From an uncultured Burkholderiales bacterium (GTDB taxonomy: Bacteria; Pseudomonadota; Gammaproteobacteria; Burkholderiales; Burkholderiaceae_C), in NCBI GenBank assembly GCA_903871865.1, contig CAIQIL010000126.1, positions 1 to 8,902 on the forward strand: a DNA stretch of 8,902 nucleotides, read 5' to 3'. Numbering within the stretch: the stretch's first letter is position 1; the number at the start of each line of letters is the position of its first letter. A program made the position numbers and the translations under genes. Under the pieces are notes generated by a model, which saw only the letters and a list, made by a program, of their open reading frames with translations, had not been told where the DNA came from and ran no database searches. Positions 6,353-8,902 of this stretch are shown piece by piece.

Positions 6353-7378
6353 CACGCCACCGATCCAACTCAACACGCCCGATGCGGGCAACCGTGGCGC
6401 GGGTGAGATGCTGCGCCTGGCGCGCGAGGCCCAGGGCTTGAGCCTGGACGCCTTGGCCATGGTGCTCAAGGTGACGCCGGCCAAGCTGGCGGCGCTGGAA
6501 GAAGGGCGCCTGGAGCAACTGCCCGATGCGAACTTCGCGCGCGCCCTGGCGCAGACGGTGTGCCGCTACCTCAAGGTGGACGCAGCGCCGGTGCTGGCCG
6601 CCTTGCCTGCTGCGCGTCCCGCACCTCTGGGCAGCGACAAGCCGCCGCTCAACCAACCCTTCAAGGAAACCCGGCTGGCGCCCCACATGTTCGACCGCGA
6701 GGGCGGCATGGACCTGTCGGCCGTGCTCAGCCTCAAGTGGTTGGCGCCGCTGGCTTTGCTGCTGGCGGCTGCCGTGGTGTACGTCCTGCCCGAATCCGTG
6801 ACCTTGCCTGGCTGGATGCAACGCGCAGGCGCTTTGAGCGGTGCCGAGGCGGCGTCTGCGGCCTCCTCGGTCGATGCCGCGGCCTCCGAGCCCGAAGCGG
6901 CGGTGGGTGTGGCGCTGGGCGAGGCCTCGGTGGCACAGGCCGCCTCGGAGCCTTTGTTCGGCGCTTCAGGCGCTTTGGGCATCCCGGATGCCGCGACCCT
7001 GGCGTCATCGGCGTCGGCTGTGCCGTCGCAGCCTGTGGTGGTGCCTGCGGCCGTGCCCCAAGCCATGCCCGTGCCGACATCGCCGTCGCCATTGCCATCG
7101 CCGTTGGCGAGTGCGGCTGCATCGGCATCGGTGCCTGACGCAGCAGCTGGCGCGGTCGTGCTGCGCGCGACCGAAGACGCATGGATGGAAGTGACCGATG
7201 GCACGGGCACCAAGCGCCTGTCTCGCCTGGTCAAGGCCGGAGAAACGCTCTCCATGGGAGGTGTGCCGCCCTGGAATGTGCGCATCGGCAATGTCCGCGG
7301 CGTGCAGGTCACGCTGCGTGGGCAGCCCGTGGACCTTGCCCCCTACAACCGCAACAACATCGCGCGGCTGGAGTTGAA

Positions 7379-7382
<4 letters not shown>
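6345..7382 (+). CDS. rodZ: RodZ-like helix-turn-helix membrane protein
   Basis: RodZ links the MreB actin-like filaments to the inner membrane and the elongation machinery and so supports rod shape. The product is 345 aa. A cytoplasmic Cro-type helix-turn-helix domain is at about 19-78 ([20 protein letters not shown], then [20 protein letters not shown]). A juxtamembrane segment follows, then one transmembrane helix at about 131-148 ([18 protein letters not shown]). An Ala/Ser/Pro/Val-rich periplasmic linker spans 150-268. The C-terminal RodZ beta domain (about 269-345) includes [17 protein letters not shown] and ends in [16 protein letters not shown] 6345 overlaps the pilW stop and is the natural start; only a weak GGAA precedes it, so translation is probably coupled. 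The stop overlaps the ispG start by ATGA. MreB binding is inferred from family and synteny; mreB is not in the window. Confidence 0.9.
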
Positions 7383-8659
<1,277 letters not shown>

Positions 8660-8664
8660 GCCAT

Positions 8665-8723
8665 CAGCACGCACGCAACACGAACGCAACACGAACGCAG
8701 CACGAACGCACGCACGCACACGC
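8665..8723 (+). repeat. 11-bp tandem repeat and T-free tract between ispG and hisS
   Basis: Two identical copies of CAACACGAACG (8676-8686, 8687-8697) are flanked by CAGCACGCACG (8665-8675, two differences) and CAGCACGAACG (8698-8708, one difference). A degenerate CACG-type tail runs to 8723. The + strand has no T from 8665 to 8723 and is rich in A and C. No hairpin or T run is present, so it is not an intrinsic terminator. It fills most of the 98-base gap before hisS. Confidence 0.85.
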
Positions 8724-8757
8724 ATCCTCCACAAGAACAACATTTCCTGATCACCCC

Positions 8758-8902
8758 ATGGCCGAACAGCTCAAAGCCATCAAAGGCATGAACGACATCC
8801 TGCCGCCGGACTCGGCGCGCTGGGAATGGCTCGAAGACAAGGTCCGTGCGCTGATGCGCCGCTACGGCTACCTCAACATGCGCACGCCCATTGTCGAGCC
8901 CA
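8758..8902 (+). CDS. hisS: Histidyl-tRNA synthetase, 3' end missing
   Basis: Charges tRNA-His with histidine; a class II aminoacyl-tRNA synthetase, active as a homodimer in the cytoplasm. Only the first 48 residues are seen. They begin [19 protein letters not shown], where KGMNDILP is the family's N-terminal signature. [15 protein letters not shown] follows, class II motif 1 leading into the core. ATG 8758 gives the normal N-terminus; there is no clear Shine-Dalgarno in the preceding 20 bases. The ispG-hisS order is conserved in many proteobacteria. The frame is open to the window edge. Confidence 0.95.
   Translation, partial: MAEQLKAIKGMNDILPPDSARWEWLEDKVRALMRRYGYLNMRTPIVEP

Overview
The window is a high-GC, gene-dense stretch of bacterial chromosome. 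All genes are on the + strand. The protein sequences and the gene order (rluD-like, scpB, rluB, ndk, rlmN, pilW/pilF, rodZ, ispG, hisS) point to a betaproteobacterium of the order Burkholderiales, probably Comamonadaceae or a close relative. That placement is an inference from family resemblance and synteny, not from a database search. The block rlmN - (pilF) - rodZ - ispG - hisS is an ancestral arrangement also known from gammaproteobacteria. No mobile element, CRISPR array, tRNA, rRNA or phage gene is visible.

Layout. (1) 1-670: 3' part of an RluD-type 23S rRNA pseudouridine synthase; its 5' end lies outside the window. (2) 671-918: about 250 bases without a credible gene but with much structure: a -10-like hexamer overlapping the rluD stop codon, three local hairpins, and a GC-rich hairpin followed by six T (intrinsic terminator). 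I read this as a candidate small RNA or attenuated leader of about 200 nt. (3) 919-3743: scpB and rluB, overlapping by ATGA. RluB is very long (712 aa), with a catalytic core between an Ala/Glu/basic-patch N-terminal arm and a Gln/Gly/Arg-rich C-terminal tail. (4) 3744-4243: ndk, with its own -10-like element and a strong Shine-Dalgarno. (5) 4280-5413: rlmN. (6) 5414-8659: a tightly coupled run pilW - rodZ - ispG. It starts at the second strong Shine-Dalgarno of the window, and its stop/start codons overlap (8 bases, then 4 bases). (7) 8660-8757: a gap carrying an 11-bp tandem repeat and a T-free stretch. (8) 8758-end: 5' part of hisS.

How the genes fit together. Most products serve ribosome and tRNA function: RluD and RluB make pseudouridines in 23S rRNA, RlmN methylates 23S rRNA and tRNA adenine, and HisS charges tRNA-His. 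Ndk balances nucleoside triphosphates and IspG makes isoprenoid precursors. ScpB acts in chromosome condensation, RodZ in cell shape, and PilW in type IV pilus assembly. It is a housekeeping region. The least explained part is the structured rluD-scpB gap, followed by the RluB extensions and the ispG-hisS repeat.
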